Source of the DNA: Burkholderia aenigmatica
GTDB taxonomy: Bacteria > Pseudomonadota > Gammaproteobacteria > Burkholderiales > Burkholderiaceae
NCBI RefSeq assembly: GCF_902499175.1
Contig: NZ_CABVQC010000025.1
Coordinates: 42,304-106,303 of the forward strand
Direction: 5' to 3'
Length of the DNA stretch: 64,000 bases
The translations under genes were made by a program, and so were the position numbers. The notes under the pieces are model-generated. The model saw only the letters and a list, made by a program, of their open reading frames with translations. It was not told where the DNA came from and made no database searches. Shown here piece after piece: positions 1 through 9,046 of the stretch (positions are counted from its first letter, which is position 1; the number at the start of each line of letters is the position of its first letter).

Positions 1-864
1 GACCGATCCCGGATACCAGCCGAGTGAAATACGGCCGGCGTTGAGCTGGCCCGCGAGGGTAGTGTCCGTTGCGAGCGTCACGCCCGATCCGATAGCCGCG
101 ATCGCAGGCCGCTGTTCGAGCGCGTGCGAGATGGCATCGAGGTGCGTCCGCAGCTTTGTCAGCGCATCCTGCGTCGGCGTGCCGATCGAATAGATGTCGT
201 AGGTTGCGCCGAACACGGCGGCCAAGGCCGGCGAAATATCGGGGTCGTTCAGACCGCCAGCAAACGGTACGATCGCGGCCGACACGCCTGCGGTTTGGCC
301 GAGCTGAGACACGGCAATCGAATTGCCGGCCGCGCCCTTGTTCTTCGCCGTCAGCGTCAGCGTGCCGTCAACCGCGGCTGCGGTGACAGGCAGCGACGTG
401 GTCTGCGTGATCGCCGCTGCGAAACTCGCGGCGACGTCCGTGGCCGCTGCTGCGGCAGCGACTGCCACGTCGACACGGTCGAGGCCAATGAACAGCGCGT
501 AGGCACCGTCCGCCGTCGCCGGCCCGGAAAACGTCACCATGGCTTTCGCGACCACGCCGGCCGCCGCATCGTCGATACCGATCACGGTCAGCGCAACATA
601 CGGATTCGCCTTCATCGCTGCGACTGCCGCGCGATGTGCGAGCGAGCCAGCACCAAAGTACAGCGCCGCCTGGTCACCGGAGAAAACCTGCGTCGGGACG
701 AGCGCTGCGATCTGGCCAGCCGCGAGGCGCTGGCCGAGCAGGATCACTTTCTGCGCGTTGGTGGGAAGCGTGCGGACGGCCAGCTTCGTATTGAACTCGA
801 AATACTTGCCGGGTTTCAGCAAGCTCGACGGGATGGTGTCAAAACTGATATTCGCGCTCGACAC
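1..864 (-). CDS. Tail sheath protein (Mu gpL-like), 3' part missing
   Basis: This is the contractile-tail sheath subunit. 288 codons are visible and the frame is still open at base 1, so the C-terminal portion is outside the window. The start is a GTG at 864 preceded by AAGGAG seven bases upstream. The first residues read MSSANISFDTIPSSLL, matching the usual opening of Mu-family sheaths. The middle is rich in Ala, Thr and Val, with repeated beta-type segments. It sits directly after the gp38-like gene, the exact position of L in Mu. The ATP-independent sheath role is inferred from family and position. Confidence 0.85.
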   Translation of the reverse strand, partial: MSSANISFDTIPSSLLKPGKYFEFNTKLAVRTLPTNAQKVILLGQRLAAGQIAALVPTQVFSGDQAALYFGAGSLAHRAAVAAMKANPYVALTVIGIDDAAAGVVAKAMVTFSGPATADGAYALFIGLDRVDVAVAAAAAATDVAASFAAAITQTTSLPVTAAAVDGTLTLTAKNKGAAGNSIAVSQLGQTAGVSAAIVPFAGGLNDPDISPALAAVFGATYDIYSIGTPTQDALTKLRTHLDAISHALEQRPAIAAIGSGVTLATDTTLAGQLNAGRISLGWYPGSV

Positions 865-866
865 AA

Positions 867-1112
867 TCAGACTCCTTTCGCGGATTTTTTGGCACCCGCA
901 TCCGTGGCCAGAGCGGGATCGTCGGCCGGCTCGACAGCGGCCGGGGTTTCGGTCACCTCGATCGGCACGTCCTGGCGCACAAGGTCGCCTTCGGCGACGC
1001 GTCGCATGTAGTACGCCGACTCGGGAACGTCGACAGCCTGGCTGTCGGTGACGTACTGGCGCGGCTTACCTTCCTTCGGGACGCTGAGTCCGGCCTTCGC
1101 AATAACTTTCAT
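867..1112 (-). CDS. Mu gp38-like small protein (DUF2635 type)
   Basis: This 81-residue protein lies between the gp37-like gene and the sheath gene, the position of Mu gp38. The N-terminal half carries VIAKAGLSVPKEGKPRQYV and a Tyr/Arg-rich stretch typical of DUF2635. The C-terminal third is acidic, then Lys/Ala-rich, and looks disordered. The start ATG at 1112 has CAGGAG six bases upstream. Its molecular role in Mu-type phages is not settled; a part in tail assembly is inferred from position only. Confidence 0.75.
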   Translation of the reverse strand: MKVIAKAGLSVPKEGKPRQYVTDSQAVDVPESAYYMRRVAEGDLVRQDVPIEVTETPAAVEPADDPALATDAGAKKSAKGV

Positions 1113-1114
1113 GT

Positions 1115-1780
1115 TTACTCCTGGTTCATCTGCACAAGGTCTTGCGCATCGGCCGGCCGGTCGGTCCCGGGTTTAAGGAAGTACGACAGCAGCGTCGTCT
1201 CCCAATCCGGCGTGGGCGGGTCGATCTGGCCGCCGTAGTCTTCAAACACCTTGCCGAGCGGCCCCTCGGATGCACCCTGCGGAAACGCACCGACGAACAA
1301 CGTGTCTTCAATCCACGCGGTCTTGAATTCCAGTGCGTAGACGGACATTGCGCCGGCTTGGGTCTTCGTGTTGAACAGCGTCCGAATTGCACCTGGTTGC
1401 AGCTCACGAATCTTCAGTCCCATGTCCTGCTCGTTCAGCAAATAACGCACGGCCGAGATCAGCAGGTTCGTGCCGACCTCGGTCTTTGCTGGACCACCGT
1501 GCCGACTGGTTTCCTCGTTACGTATGCTGCGCGCGCCAACCATCACGACGAACGTCGCTTCCGCTCGCCACTTCGACCGGTCAGTCGATACGGGATCGGT
1601 ACGCTTGACGCCGCCGAACGTCACCCATGCGGCCGGAAAGCGCCGCACGACCGTTTCCAGCTCTTCGTCATCGAACTCGCCGCCGTAGGTCTTCACTTCG
1701 GTGACCATCTTGCCGAGACCGCGCTTCAGGCGGTCGACGATGGCGAGTTCCACTGCGGTAATGATCGGGACGTATGGCAT
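1115..1780 (-). CDS. Mu gp37-like protein (DUF1834), probable tail terminator
   Basis: The protein has 221 residues from the ATG at 1780; a longer frame begins at 1810 but overlaps the previous gene more than needed. The N-terminus (MPYVPIITAVELAIVDRLK) and the central RRFPAAWVTFGGVKR segment fit the DUF1834/gp37 family. In Mu this gene lies between gp36 and gp38, as here. Members of this family are thought to act at the head-tail or tail-completion junction. That role is inferred from family and gene order, not visible in the sequence. Confidence 0.78.
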   Translation of the reverse strand: MPYVPIITAVELAIVDRLKRGLGKMVTEVKTYGGEFDDEELETVVRRFPAAWVTFGGVKRTDPVSTDRSKWRAEATFVVMVGARSIRNEETSRHGGPAKTEVGTNLLISAVRYLLNEQDMGLKIRELQPGAIRTLFNTKTQAGAMSVYALEFKTAWIEDTLFVGAFPQGASEGPLGKVFEDYGGQIDPPTPDWETTLLSYFLKPGTDRPADAQDLVQMNQE

Positions 1781-1784
1781 GGCG

Positions 1785-2198
1785 TTATCGGCTTTCGCGA
1801 CTGAACACACGTGTGCCGGTCACGAACTGGACGGAGTTGTCGGGCTGCGTGACCGATCCCGTCGTTGTCGAGCCGAGCGTGACATCACCCGACGCGACGA
1901 GCTTTAGGAAGGCGATCGCCGCCTTGTAGCGCTTGTCGATTTCGTCTGTCATGACCGTTTCGCCACCGCACAGGCGATAGCGCGCGATGTCGCAACACGT
2001 GCCCGCGAGCATCTTCGGTTGCGGGTCGATCGGCAACGCGTACCGGCCAGCCAGATACGTATCGATCTCGGCGGATGCCTCGTCCAGCGCATCGGCCAGC
2101 ACGGTCGAATCCACTTCACCCGTTTGCTCGCGATCAGACAGCGCGATCACCTCGCGCTGTCCGAACCGCTTCGTCATGAATTCGACGGTGGCGTACAT
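1785..2198 (-). CDS. Mu gp36-like protein (DUF1320)
   Basis: This 137-residue protein matches the DUF1320 family: it opens MYATVEFMTKRFGQREVI, then has a helical core with DEASAEIDTYLAGRYALP. It contains a Cys pair (TCCDIARYRLCGG). It lies between the gp35-like and gp37-like genes as in Mu. DUF1320 proteins are regarded as head-completion or connector proteins. The family call is secure by position and sequence; the exact structural role is inferred. Confidence 0.82.
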   Translation of the reverse strand: MYATVEFMTKRFGQREVIALSDREQTGEVDSTVLADALDEASAEIDTYLAGRYALPIDPQPKMLAGTCCDIARYRLCGGETVMTDEIDKRYKAAIAFLKLVASGDVTLGSTTTGSVTQPDNSVQFVTGTRVFSRESR

Positions 2199-2204
2199 AC
2201 CGGA

Positions 2205-2738
2205 TTAGCCCCGCCCCTTGCCCGACGTCGACGCTGCCTTGCCCGATGCCGCTGCAGCCTGGGAAGCTTCGAACGCCTGCTCGCGAGCGAGCAGGTCGTT
2301 TTCTCGCGTGACCAGGCCGGCGCAGCGCTCGTCGAACTCAGCGGTGCTCTTGATCAGTTCGGCTTCGACTTCCTCGACTGCCTGCTCGCGCCCGTCCAGT
2401 ACTTTTTCACGCGCCTTGAGATCTGCCTCGATGTCGGCGAGCGCCAATGCGCGCTTCGCATCGTCCTCGCTCACGTCAAGCGTCAGCGCGTCCGCGTTGG
2501 CCAGTGCGGCCGTCACGTGCGCAGCATGGCGATGCGGGAGCGCCGCCGCTTCGTCTTCGGGGAGGTGGATCGCCGTGTCGACCACGACCAGGGACTTGTC
2601 GGCGACGATTGCGGCGTGTGCGTCCGGATGAAGCGCAGCCAGCGCGATCGTTTTCGGCACGATCCCGAACACATGCCCAGCGCGGCGAAACCCTTCCTTT
2701 GCCGACGCCACCTTGATCGCCGGATGTTTCTTGCTCAT
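2205..2738 (-). CDS. Mu gp35-like structural-region protein
   Basis: The protein has 177 residues. The start was set at the ATG at 2738 because AGGAGAGG lies just upstream; the frame itself extends to 2765. Residues 1 to about 70 look globular. The stretch from about 95 to 165 is strongly helical and charged and probably forms a coiled coil, ending in an Ala/Ser/Gly-rich tail. It follows the major capsid gene, where Mu has gp35. A similar helical-tailed protein follows the major capsid in the second prophage (49956 to 50393). Function is unknown. Confidence 0.68.
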   Translation of the reverse strand: MSKKHPAIKVASAKEGFRRAGHVFGIVPKTIALAALHPDAHAAIVADKSLVVVDTAIHLPEDEAAALPHRHAAHVTAALANADALTLDVSEDDAKRALALADIEADLKAREKVLDGREQAVEEVEAELIKSTAEFDERCAGLVTRENDLLAREQAFEASQAAAASGKAASTSGKGRG

Positions 2739-2852
2739 GAACCTCTCCTGTGAATTCGAACCCAACCGGAGCCCACCATTGCGCCGCAGCTCCGGGACGT
2801 TCTTCCTCCGCGCTTATCGGCGTCGCGCGGCTGTCTCTCGCGGGGTGTCCCG

Positions 2853-3746
2853 TTACGCCAGCCAGGGAGTCGACAGCAGATCGGCCGAACCCTTCCAGAT
2901 GTTGGTGGCGCCGTAGTTGTTCGCGTCGGCGTGGAGGATCTTCCGGCCGACGCCTTCGTACATCGGCGGCACGACGAGCAGCGACGGACGGATGCCGAGC
3001 GGGCGGCCGTTGTCGCCCTTCATGCCGGTCATCGCTTCACGGGCAGCCTGGTAGCTGTCCTCGTTCAGCTCGGCATTCGACGCATAGGCGAGCTGCCAGA
3101 GCGCGAATCCGACGTTGCAGCGCGCGTCGACGCCGTAGCGGTACGTCTTTGCGGAGAACACGACTTCGTCGGTTTCCTGGTCCATCGGGACGAACGAGTA
3201 CGGCTTGCGCTGCTGCAGGATGATCGGCTTGACGACACGCGTCATGTCGAGCAGATACCAAGTCGGGCCGGTGCCAGCCTGGAAGTTCGAGACCGAGCCG
3301 ACCTGGCCGTTTTCGAGCAGCACCGGGTGATCGGTGTCGAAGAAGTACTGGCCGTCGTAGCAGGTCTTCGTCGTACCTTGCTTGAGCAGGTTGAACACCA
3401 GCTCGTCGGGATGCTGTTTCGCGTCCAGCCCCATTTGCGCGATCACCGGCTTGTAGACGCCATAGGTATCGTCCGAGATCGCCTCACGATCCACACCGAC
3501 CGTGTTTTCGAACGTCTTGTTCTTGATCGTGAAATCGTGCGTGGTCAGGTTCTGGATCACGCGGTCGCCGATCCATTCGCGGAAGCGGGTGGTCTGTCCG
3601 AGCCACGGATAGACTTCCTGCGACGTGGTCGACGGAACGGGCATCGCGACCTTGTTCCAGTCGGACGGTGCGCCGTCGAAGGCTTGTTGGAACACGGTGT
3701 TGTATCCCGTGAACAGAGCGCGCAGATTGGCGCGATTGATTTCCAT
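2853..3746 (-). CDS. Major capsid protein (Mu gpT-like)
   Basis: This 297-residue protein fits the Mu major head subunit family over its whole length. It opens MEINRANLRALFTGYNTVFQ, then has WLGQTTRFREWIGDR and FFDTDHPVL, all hallmark segments of gpT. It lies downstream of the protease/scaffold (I) gene and the gp33-like gene. The 115 bases between its stop and the next start hold no gene. It is expected to form the icosahedral shell after protease maturation. Confidence 0.92.
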   Translation of the reverse strand: MEINRANLRALFTGYNTVFQQAFDGAPSDWNKVAMPVPSTTSQEVYPWLGQTTRFREWIGDRVIQNLTTHDFTIKNKTFENTVGVDREAISDDTYGVYKPVIAQMGLDAKQHPDELVFNLLKQGTTKTCYDGQYFFDTDHPVLLENGQVGSVSNFQAGTGPTWYLLDMTRVVKPIILQQRKPYSFVPMDQETDEVVFSAKTYRYGVDARCNVGFALWQLAYASNAELNEDSYQAAREAMTGMKGDNGRPLGIRPSLLVVPPMYEGVGRKILHADANNYGATNIWKGSADLLSTPWLA

Positions 3747-3789
3747 GTGCTTTCCCTATGGAGTAGTCGAGGTGGTATTGCAAGCCGCG

Positions 3790-4200
3790 TTAGAACGCGA
3801 CCCAGACGCCGCCGGGATCGATGTCGATGACGGTGCCGGCAATCGAGCGCGTGCCGCCGCCGTCCGTCTTCGCGACGGTCTGATCGTCGACGATGTACGC
3901 GGGTGCACCGACGTCCTTCAGCGTGAGCTGGTCCGCGCCGGCCGAATTCGCGACGCGCCACTGGCCGCGCCGGATCTTCACGTTCACCGCACCGTCCGCG
4001 CCAGTCGTGTTGTCGACCTGTTCCTGGACGATGCCGGCGCCCTTGAGCGTGGTCGACGCCGCGCCCTTGGTAGCGAGGCCGGTCGCCGAGTCGATCGCGG
4101 CGATCGCCCCGACGAAGAACAGCACACCGCTCTTGGCCGGGTAGCTGAACAGCAGGCCGGCCCGGTTGACGGTGTCTCGGTCGGCAGTCAATGCAGTCAT
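3790..4200 (-). CDS. Mu gp33-like small capsid-region protein (DUF2190-like)
   Basis: The protein has 136 residues, is mostly beta-type and small-residue rich, and contains SAKSGVLFFVGAIA-like and GGVWVAF segments similar to DUF2190 proteins. It sits between the I-type protease gene and the major capsid gene. Proteins of this size and position are often capsid decoration or cement proteins. The decoration role is inferred. The second prophage has a protein of comparable character just before its own major capsid (48410 to 48898). Confidence 0.65.
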   Translation of the reverse strand: MTALTADRDTVNRAGLLFSYPAKSGVLFFVGAIAAIDSATGLATKGAASTTLKGAGIVQEQVDNTTGADGAVNVKIRRGQWRVANSAGADQLTLKDVGAPAYIVDDQTVAKTDGGGTRSIAGTVIDIDPGGVWVAF

Positions 4201-4241
4201 GTGGAACTCCTGGTAAGGGGGATGAGTTGCGCGAGCGTCGC

Positions 4242-5351
4242 TTAGGCGGCCGACTGCGACGGCTTGTACGTGGCCGCGTCGAGACCGAGCGCCTTGCAGA
4301 CGGCAAGGTCTTCGGCCGACAGTGCGTTCGGCTCGTCCTTGCTGCCTGCCGGCGGGTTGCCGCCCGTCTGCGTGCCACCGAGCGCCTGGATCGGCTGCGC
4401 CGTCGACAGGAACTGTTTCAGGGCTGCGACGTTGCTCTTGCCGAGGTCGCGCGCCCAGGTCTCCTGTGCCGGCAGCAGGCGGCCGTCCTTCAGTGCGACC
4501 GTCACCAGCTCTTCGACTTCGGTGCCGGCCAGCTTCCCGTTGGCTGCGTCGAGCTGCGAGCGCAGATCCGTCATTACGGCGATCGGAACGAAGCGCGCCG
4601 GGTCGACCTGATTGGCCGACAGCGTCGCGATCTGCGCGCGCTGCGAATCGAGCAGCACCGGCAGATTGACGCTGGCCGCCGCGACGCCCTGGCCGCTGGA
4701 CAGCGATTCGATCAGCTTCTTGAGTTGTGCCGTGACGTCGTCGGCGGTCGCGCCGACCGGCATGTTCAACAGCCAGCGCAGTTGTTCCAGGAGTTCTTCC
4801 ATATTAGGAGCCTCGGTAGGTGGGACGGAGGAAAGCGCCGCGATCGCGGCGGGGTCGAGTGCGCCGGACATCGCCGAGCACGCAGCGGTGAGCTGCAGCT
4901 CGTCGAGGCAGTCGAGCGCGGGATCGTTGGTCAGCGCCGCGTTGAGCAGCGAGATCACATTGCCCGCCTTGTCGAAGGCGAACACGGGGGAGATGTAGGC
5001 GTATTCGTCCGCGTCGATCATTGCGGACGCGCGGGCCGTCCAGTTGGCGTCGGTCGCGTACAGCCCGTCACCTTCGCGCCACTCCAGCGTCTTGAACCAG
5101 CCGCTCGCCGGTGCCGGCTGACCGTTCTTCGCTGAATTCAGCGTCTGGTGCTCGTAGTCGATCACGTACCGGGTATTGCGCGCGTTGGCCGCCGCGATCA
5201 GGCGCGCAGCACCGGCCGCATCAAGCCGCCACGTGGCGCACTCGGTCGGCCGGCCGTCCCGCGCGCGGAACTCGCCGGCCGGCAGCAGCTTGAGCGCCGG
5301 GCCGGTGGATTGGATTTGCGCCGAAAGCGCCGCGATGAAGAAAGTAGCCAT
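4242..5351 (-). CDS. Prohead protease with nested scaffold (Mu gpI/gpZ-like)
   Basis: The 369-residue protein has an N-terminal protease region of about 160 residues, including RYVIDYEHQTLNSAKNG and the SPVFAFDK segment of Mu I proteins. An acidic, helical scaffold-like half follows. An internal in-frame ATG at 4802 (residue 184, MEELLEQLRW) has GAGG eight bases upstream. This fits a separate scaffold product of 186 residues, as Mu makes Z from I. A CCGCCA/TGGCGG hairpin sits just before the main start, where no clear Shine-Dalgarno site is seen. The protease role is from family; the nested product is inferred. Confidence 0.85.
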   Translation of the reverse strand: MATFFIAALSAQIQSTGPALKLLPAGEFRARDGRPTECATWRLDAAGAARLIAAANARNTRYVIDYEHQTLNSAKNGQPAPASGWFKTLEWREGDGLYATDANWTARASAMIDADEYAYISPVFAFDKAGNVISLLNAALTNDPALDCLDELQLTAACSAMSGALDPAAIAALSSVPPTEAPNMEELLEQLRWLLNMPVGATADDVTAQLKKLIESLSSGQGVAAASVNLPVLLDSQRAQIATLSANQVDPARFVPIAVMTDLRSQLDAANGKLAGTEVEELVTVALKDGRLLPAQETWARDLGKSNVAALKQFLSTAQPIQALGGTQTGGNPPAGSKDEPNALSAEDLAVCKALGLDAATYKPSQSAA

Positions 5352-5551
5352 GCCGCCATGGTGGCGGGCGGCAACTTGGGAAATAAGAGGATTCCCGTCC
5401 CTGGGACGGGTATAGGACGTGATACGCGGGGAGGCATCCGATAGCCGATGCCGATACGACCGATTTTAACGGGGGTTTAACGGGCTTCTCACCCCCGACT
5501 GGCTACGTCGGGTTATCCGGCCCCTACAAACGGCTTAAATCGCCTGACGGA
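5352..5551. other. Intergenic gap between G-like and I-like genes, with hairpins
   Basis: No gene is visible in these 200 bases. A perfect inverted repeat, CCCGTCCC and GGGACGGG separated by one base, lies at 5394 to 5410. No T-run follows on either strand, so it does not look like a standard intrinsic terminator. A smaller palindrome abuts the start of the protease gene. The gap is the largest within the late operon and may hold an RNA processing site or a weak promoter. Confidence 0.45.
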
Positions 5552-6148
5552 TCATTCGTCGAACAGGCGACGCAGATAAGCGGAAACCTCGGTCTCCATC
5601 GAGACGTTGTCGGCCTCGGTCAGCACGAAGAACGGACGCGCGGGAATCTTGATCGTCCAGCCCTGGGTGCGGGTCCATTTCACGACTTTGACGCGCTTGT
5701 GGCTGTTCTTCGCGAACACGGCTAAGTGCGGATGATCGGCCTGACGCATGATCATGCCGTCGCGACCCTTGCGCAGCCTAACGTAACCGGACATGGGATG
5801 GCGCTGGATCGTCCCGCCGAACTGGTGGATTGCCGCATAGACGACATTGGTGCCGACTCGGGCCGACGTCGCGTCGTGTGCCGACGTAATGCTGGATGCC
5901 AGCCGACCCGAGCGCTGCAGAATCTTGCCAGTGCCGGCATCCTCGTGGCGGCGCTTGACCGTCTTCGGGCTGAGACCGAGCCATTTCGGTCGCCCTTGCT
6001 GCGCAAAGTTCTCTTCGACGGCGTCCAGCATCAACGCGGCGATAAGCGACGTGACAGGGGATGCGTCCTGCATCAACGCGCGCACACGTGCCATCGCCGC
6101 GTCGAACCGGCTTTCGTCGATCTCGATCTCGATCATGCTGGTCGCCAT
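5552..6148 (-). CDS. Virion morphogenesis protein (Mu gpG / gp31-like)
   Basis: This 198-residue protein matches the phage virion morphogenesis family used for head completion in Mu. Recognisable segments are NFAQQGRPKWLGLSPKTVKR, LQRSGRLASSIT and YAAIHQFGG. It is encoded three bases after the gp30-like gene. In Mu, G is needed for stable joining of heads and tails. Family membership is clear; the role is from the family. Confidence 0.88.
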   Translation of the reverse strand: MATSMIEIEIDESRFDAAMARVRALMQDASPVTSLIAALMLDAVEENFAQQGRPKWLGLSPKTVKRRHEDAGTGKILQRSGRLASSITSAHDATSARVGTNVVYAAIHQFGGTIQRHPMSGYVRLRKGRDGMIMRQADHPHLAVFAKNSHKRVKVVKWTRTQGWTIKIPARPFFVLTEADNVSMETEVSAYLRRLFDE

Positions 6149-6151
6149 ACG

Positions 6152-7456
6152 TTACGCACCGGTCGGCCGACGGTAACGCAGGAATGTCCCGCGCCGAGTG
6201 TCCAGGTATGCCTGGCGATCTTCGTCAGACGTGCCGACGTCGCTCGGGAAGGTGACATCGCCGCTCCAGCCGTCTGTCCCGTGATCGAATGCCGCGACGC
6301 CCCACTGGCCGTCTTCGGTTTCGAGCGTGCGGATGTAACGGCGACGCAGTGACCATGCACCGTCGATCTGCGCCCAACCGAGCCAGACTTCGTCCGGTTC
6401 TTTGACCGCCTCGGCCAAGAGCTGAACGAATGGGCCAGCTTCAGGCTGGCTGGCCGCCCATCGGCCGACGCCGTCCTGGAACAGCCATTGATTGATGTGC
6501 AGCTGCTCGCCCGCGACGTCCGTGAAGGTGGCAGGCTTGCCGACCGTCGCGCCGAATTCCCGCATGAATGCCTGGGCGTACTGCTCGGGTGGCAGACCGG
6601 CAGGCATCACGGCGCTCGGTTGCATGCGCGTCGGCGCCGGTGGTGGCAACGATGTGCCGGCCGGCAGTGTCTGCGGCAGTGTGTCCATCGGCGGAGGTGT
6701 GAACGGCTTCGCCCATTGCGATCCGGGATTGGAGCCGAAGCCAGGATCAGGCAGCAGCTTCTGGCCGGACGTCGGGTCTTTGTAGGCGAGCGCCGGCTGC
6801 TTTGCTCCGGTGCGGTCGACGATCTCGACCTCGACCAGCTTGCCATCACTGTTGAGGACAGGGACGCCGTTCTGTTCGACGTATGCGCGCGTGCGGGTAC
6901 GCACGCGGCACCGGCAGCGGAAGCCGTTCGGCGGATAGAACGTCTGCCAGAACGGATCGTCGTACCGGTAGACCTGGCCGGCCAGGGCGCGGTGCGCCGG
7001 CCGCGTGCGACTGTCCAGGACGGCGACGTACTCCCAATACGGATGCGTGTCGACCTGTTCGAGCTGCGTGGCGTACCGGCCGGCCATATAGGCCGACTGC
7101 ATGTTGGTCTGGAAAATCGTCTGCAGCCGACGCGGCGTCAGCCGCTTCCCCTCGATCTCGCCCGTGTCCTGGTCGACGATCATGCCCTGGCCGAGCCAGC
7201 CTTTCTTTTCCAGGGTCGGCGAGACCTGCCGTTTAAACTCGTCGAACGTCGTGCCTTTTTCTAACGAGGTCGCGAGCGCCTGGCGGATGTCCTGCAGGAC
7301 GTCGACCTTCATCACGCCCGCAACAGTGAATGCACGCGCATGCGCCTCGGCAGCGACATCCTGCCATCGGAAACCGATCGTGTAGCCCTTCGACTCGAAG
7401 TAGGCAATGGCCTTCTCCGGTTGCAGGCCGATCGCGTAGGCCAGGTCAACCGCCAT
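6152..7456 (-). CDS. Head morphogenesis protein (Mu gp30 / SPP1 gp7-like)
   Basis: The protein has 434 residues. The conserved SPP1-gp7-type core lies in the first 210 residues and includes RLQTIFQTNMQSAYMAGR and the Cys-containing NGFRCRCRVRTRTRA segment. The later part contains a Pro-rich linker and a distal domain of unknown role, possibly enzymatic or binding. The start overlaps the end of the portal gene by 11 bases, suggesting coupled translation. It is a minor head protein, ejected or needed for head assembly in relatives. Confidence 0.88.
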   Translation of the reverse strand: MAVDLAYAIGLQPEKAIAYFESKGYTIGFRWQDVAAEAHARAFTVAGVMKVDVLQDIRQALATSLEKGTTFDEFKRQVSPTLEKKGWLGQGMIVDQDTGEIEGKRLTPRRLQTIFQTNMQSAYMAGRYATQLEQVDTHPYWEYVAVLDSRTRPAHRALAGQVYRYDDPFWQTFYPPNGFRCRCRVRTRTRAYVEQNGVPVLNSDGKLVEVEIVDRTGAKQPALAYKDPTSGQKLLPDPGFGSNPGSQWAKPFTPPPMDTLPQTLPAGTSLPPPAPTRMQPSAVMPAGLPPEQYAQAFMREFGATVGKPATFTDVAGEQLHINQWLFQDGVGRWAASQPEAGPFVQLLAEAVKEPDEVWLGWAQIDGAWSLRRRYIRTLETEDGQWGVAAFDHGTDGWSGDVTFPSDVGTSDEDRQAYLDTRRGTFLRYRRPTGA

Positions 7457-9035
7457 TCAGCCGCCCCCAGACGTCGGCGACGAAGATGCAACGCGCGAGC
7501 AGCTCGCCCATTGCTGTTTCGTCCATGTCCGGCTGCGCCTCGAGCAGCAGCTCGACGGCCTCGTCCGGAGTCGCACCACGCCGTAACGCGACGATCGCAG
7601 GCCCGATCACGGCGCGCAGCGCATCGGTGATGGCGTCGGCCGGCAGCGCGGCGATTGTCTGGTCCAATGCGTCCTGGTCGGTATAGACAATCTCGCCGGC
7701 TCCGTTCCGCAGTACGGCGCGATACCGCATCGTCGCAGGTCGCGGAGGCTCGTCCGGTCGCTCCTCGGGCGGCAGCGCCATCTGCGGCTTCGGGATCGTG
7801 AGGATATCCTCGCCCTCGGCCGGCTCCGGAATCATGAGCTTTTCCTGCGCCCATCGCCGGCCGATCTTCATGCCCGTGCCGACCAGTTTCGGCACCGCAT
7901 CCGCATACAGAGCCAGATCCTCTGCCTCGCGTGTGTCGAATTCGAAGCGCGGGCAGCGGCGCAGATCGGTCGTTCCAATGTTCAACGCGGACAGCATGTA
8001 GCAGAGGCTCGTGAGCGTGCGCTGCGCCTGGCGCGCATCAGACGTCATCAGATCCCGGCGCACTTCGTTGTGCGTCTTGCCGAGCGCGTTGGTTGACGTC
8101 TTGCCATCGGCCTGCGTCGTCAGCGTGCCACCCAGGATCGCCTTTGATACGCTTTTCTCGCACCAGTTGATCATGGCCTCGAACGGGTCTTTCGTGCCCT
8201 CGGCTGCCGTCTCGAAATCGATCAACATACCTTCAGGGATGATGCCTGCCGCATTGTGACCAATCTCGGCGACCGCGCGCAACAGCGTCGCTTTCTCTTC
8301 CTTCGTTGCACCGGGCGGATATTTACCGACGCGCAGCGGCAGGCCGTAAATCTCCAGGAACTCGGCGAGATCCGACACTGCATACGTCTTGAACAGGTAC
8401 GGCCATGACAGGACGCGATGCAGGCCGGCGCGCGTGAGATAGCCGCTCTTCGCGCGATGTTTGTGAACGAGCCAGCCGAACGGCCAGAGCGGCTGCCCGT
8501 CCGACGAGTTGTCGCGCAAGCGCAGATCGTTTCCGTCGTACAGCGGCGTGCGGAACCAGCGTTGCGGACGATGGGTGAGCGTTTTCGGGAGCCACACCTT
8601 TTCGACCTGATGCCACTCGATCTCCTGGGACGAGAAGCCGTGACCGACCGCGTCCATCAGATCGAAGAGGACATCGTCGAGCGCCGGCAGGTCCGTGAAC
8701 CATTCTTTGAGTTGCGCCGTCTGGCTCTTTTCCTGGGCGGTGGCATTGACCGGTTCGACAATGCGCCAGTCGAGCGTGAGCAGAGCACGCTTGCGCTTGC
8801 TCATCTCCGCGAACAGGTGCGTGTCTTTTTCCTCCATATCGACGAACAGGTCTGACTGCGCCATCAGATCGCCAAACTCGGCCGCTTCGAGGATCGCGTG
8901 CAGCTTCTTCGGCGTCAGGCCGCGCGACGGATGCTGCGCGAAGTCGCGCGTGATCCAACCGAGCTTCGACGTCTGCGGTTCGGACAGCACCTCGCGCTGG
9001 ATCGGCCGTCCGTACATATCAACAATCTGTGCCAT
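7446..9035 (-). CDS. Portal protein (Mu gp29-like, DUF935)
   Basis: This 529-residue protein belongs to the DUF935 portal family. Seen are RALLTLDWRIVEPV near residue 85, EIEWHQVEKVWLPKTLTHR, and KSVSKAILGGTLTTQADG near the middle, all characteristic of Mu-type portals. It forms the dodecameric vertex for DNA entry and exit. It follows the large terminase gene and overlaps the gp30-like gene. The C-terminal 100 residues are acidic and helical. Confidence 0.92.
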   Translation of the reverse strand: MAQIVDMYGRPIQREVLSEPQTSKLGWITRDFAQHPSRGLTPKKLHAILEAAEFGDLMAQSDLFVDMEEKDTHLFAEMSKRKRALLTLDWRIVEPVNATAQEKSQTAQLKEWFTDLPALDDVLFDLMDAVGHGFSSQEIEWHQVEKVWLPKTLTHRPQRWFRTPLYDGNDLRLRDNSSDGQPLWPFGWLVHKHRAKSGYLTRAGLHRVLSWPYLFKTYAVSDLAEFLEIYGLPLRVGKYPPGATKEEKATLLRAVAEIGHNAAGIIPEGMLIDFETAAEGTKDPFEAMINWCEKSVSKAILGGTLTTQADGKTSTNALGKTHNEVRRDLMTSDARQAQRTLTSLCYMLSALNIGTTDLRRCPRFEFDTREAEDLALYADAVPKLVGTGMKIGRRWAQEKLMIPEPAEGEDILTIPKPQMALPPEERPDEPPRPATMRYRAVLRNGAGEIVYTDQDALDQTIAALPADAITDALRAVIGPAIVALRRGATPDEAVELLLEAQPDMDETAMGELLARCIFVADVWGRLNGG

Positions 9036-9046
9036 ACCTCAATTCC

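Noticed and set aside
5394..5410. Hairpin upstream of the I-like gene as a terminator
   Set aside because: No T-run on either strand, and the genes on both sides belong to one late operon.
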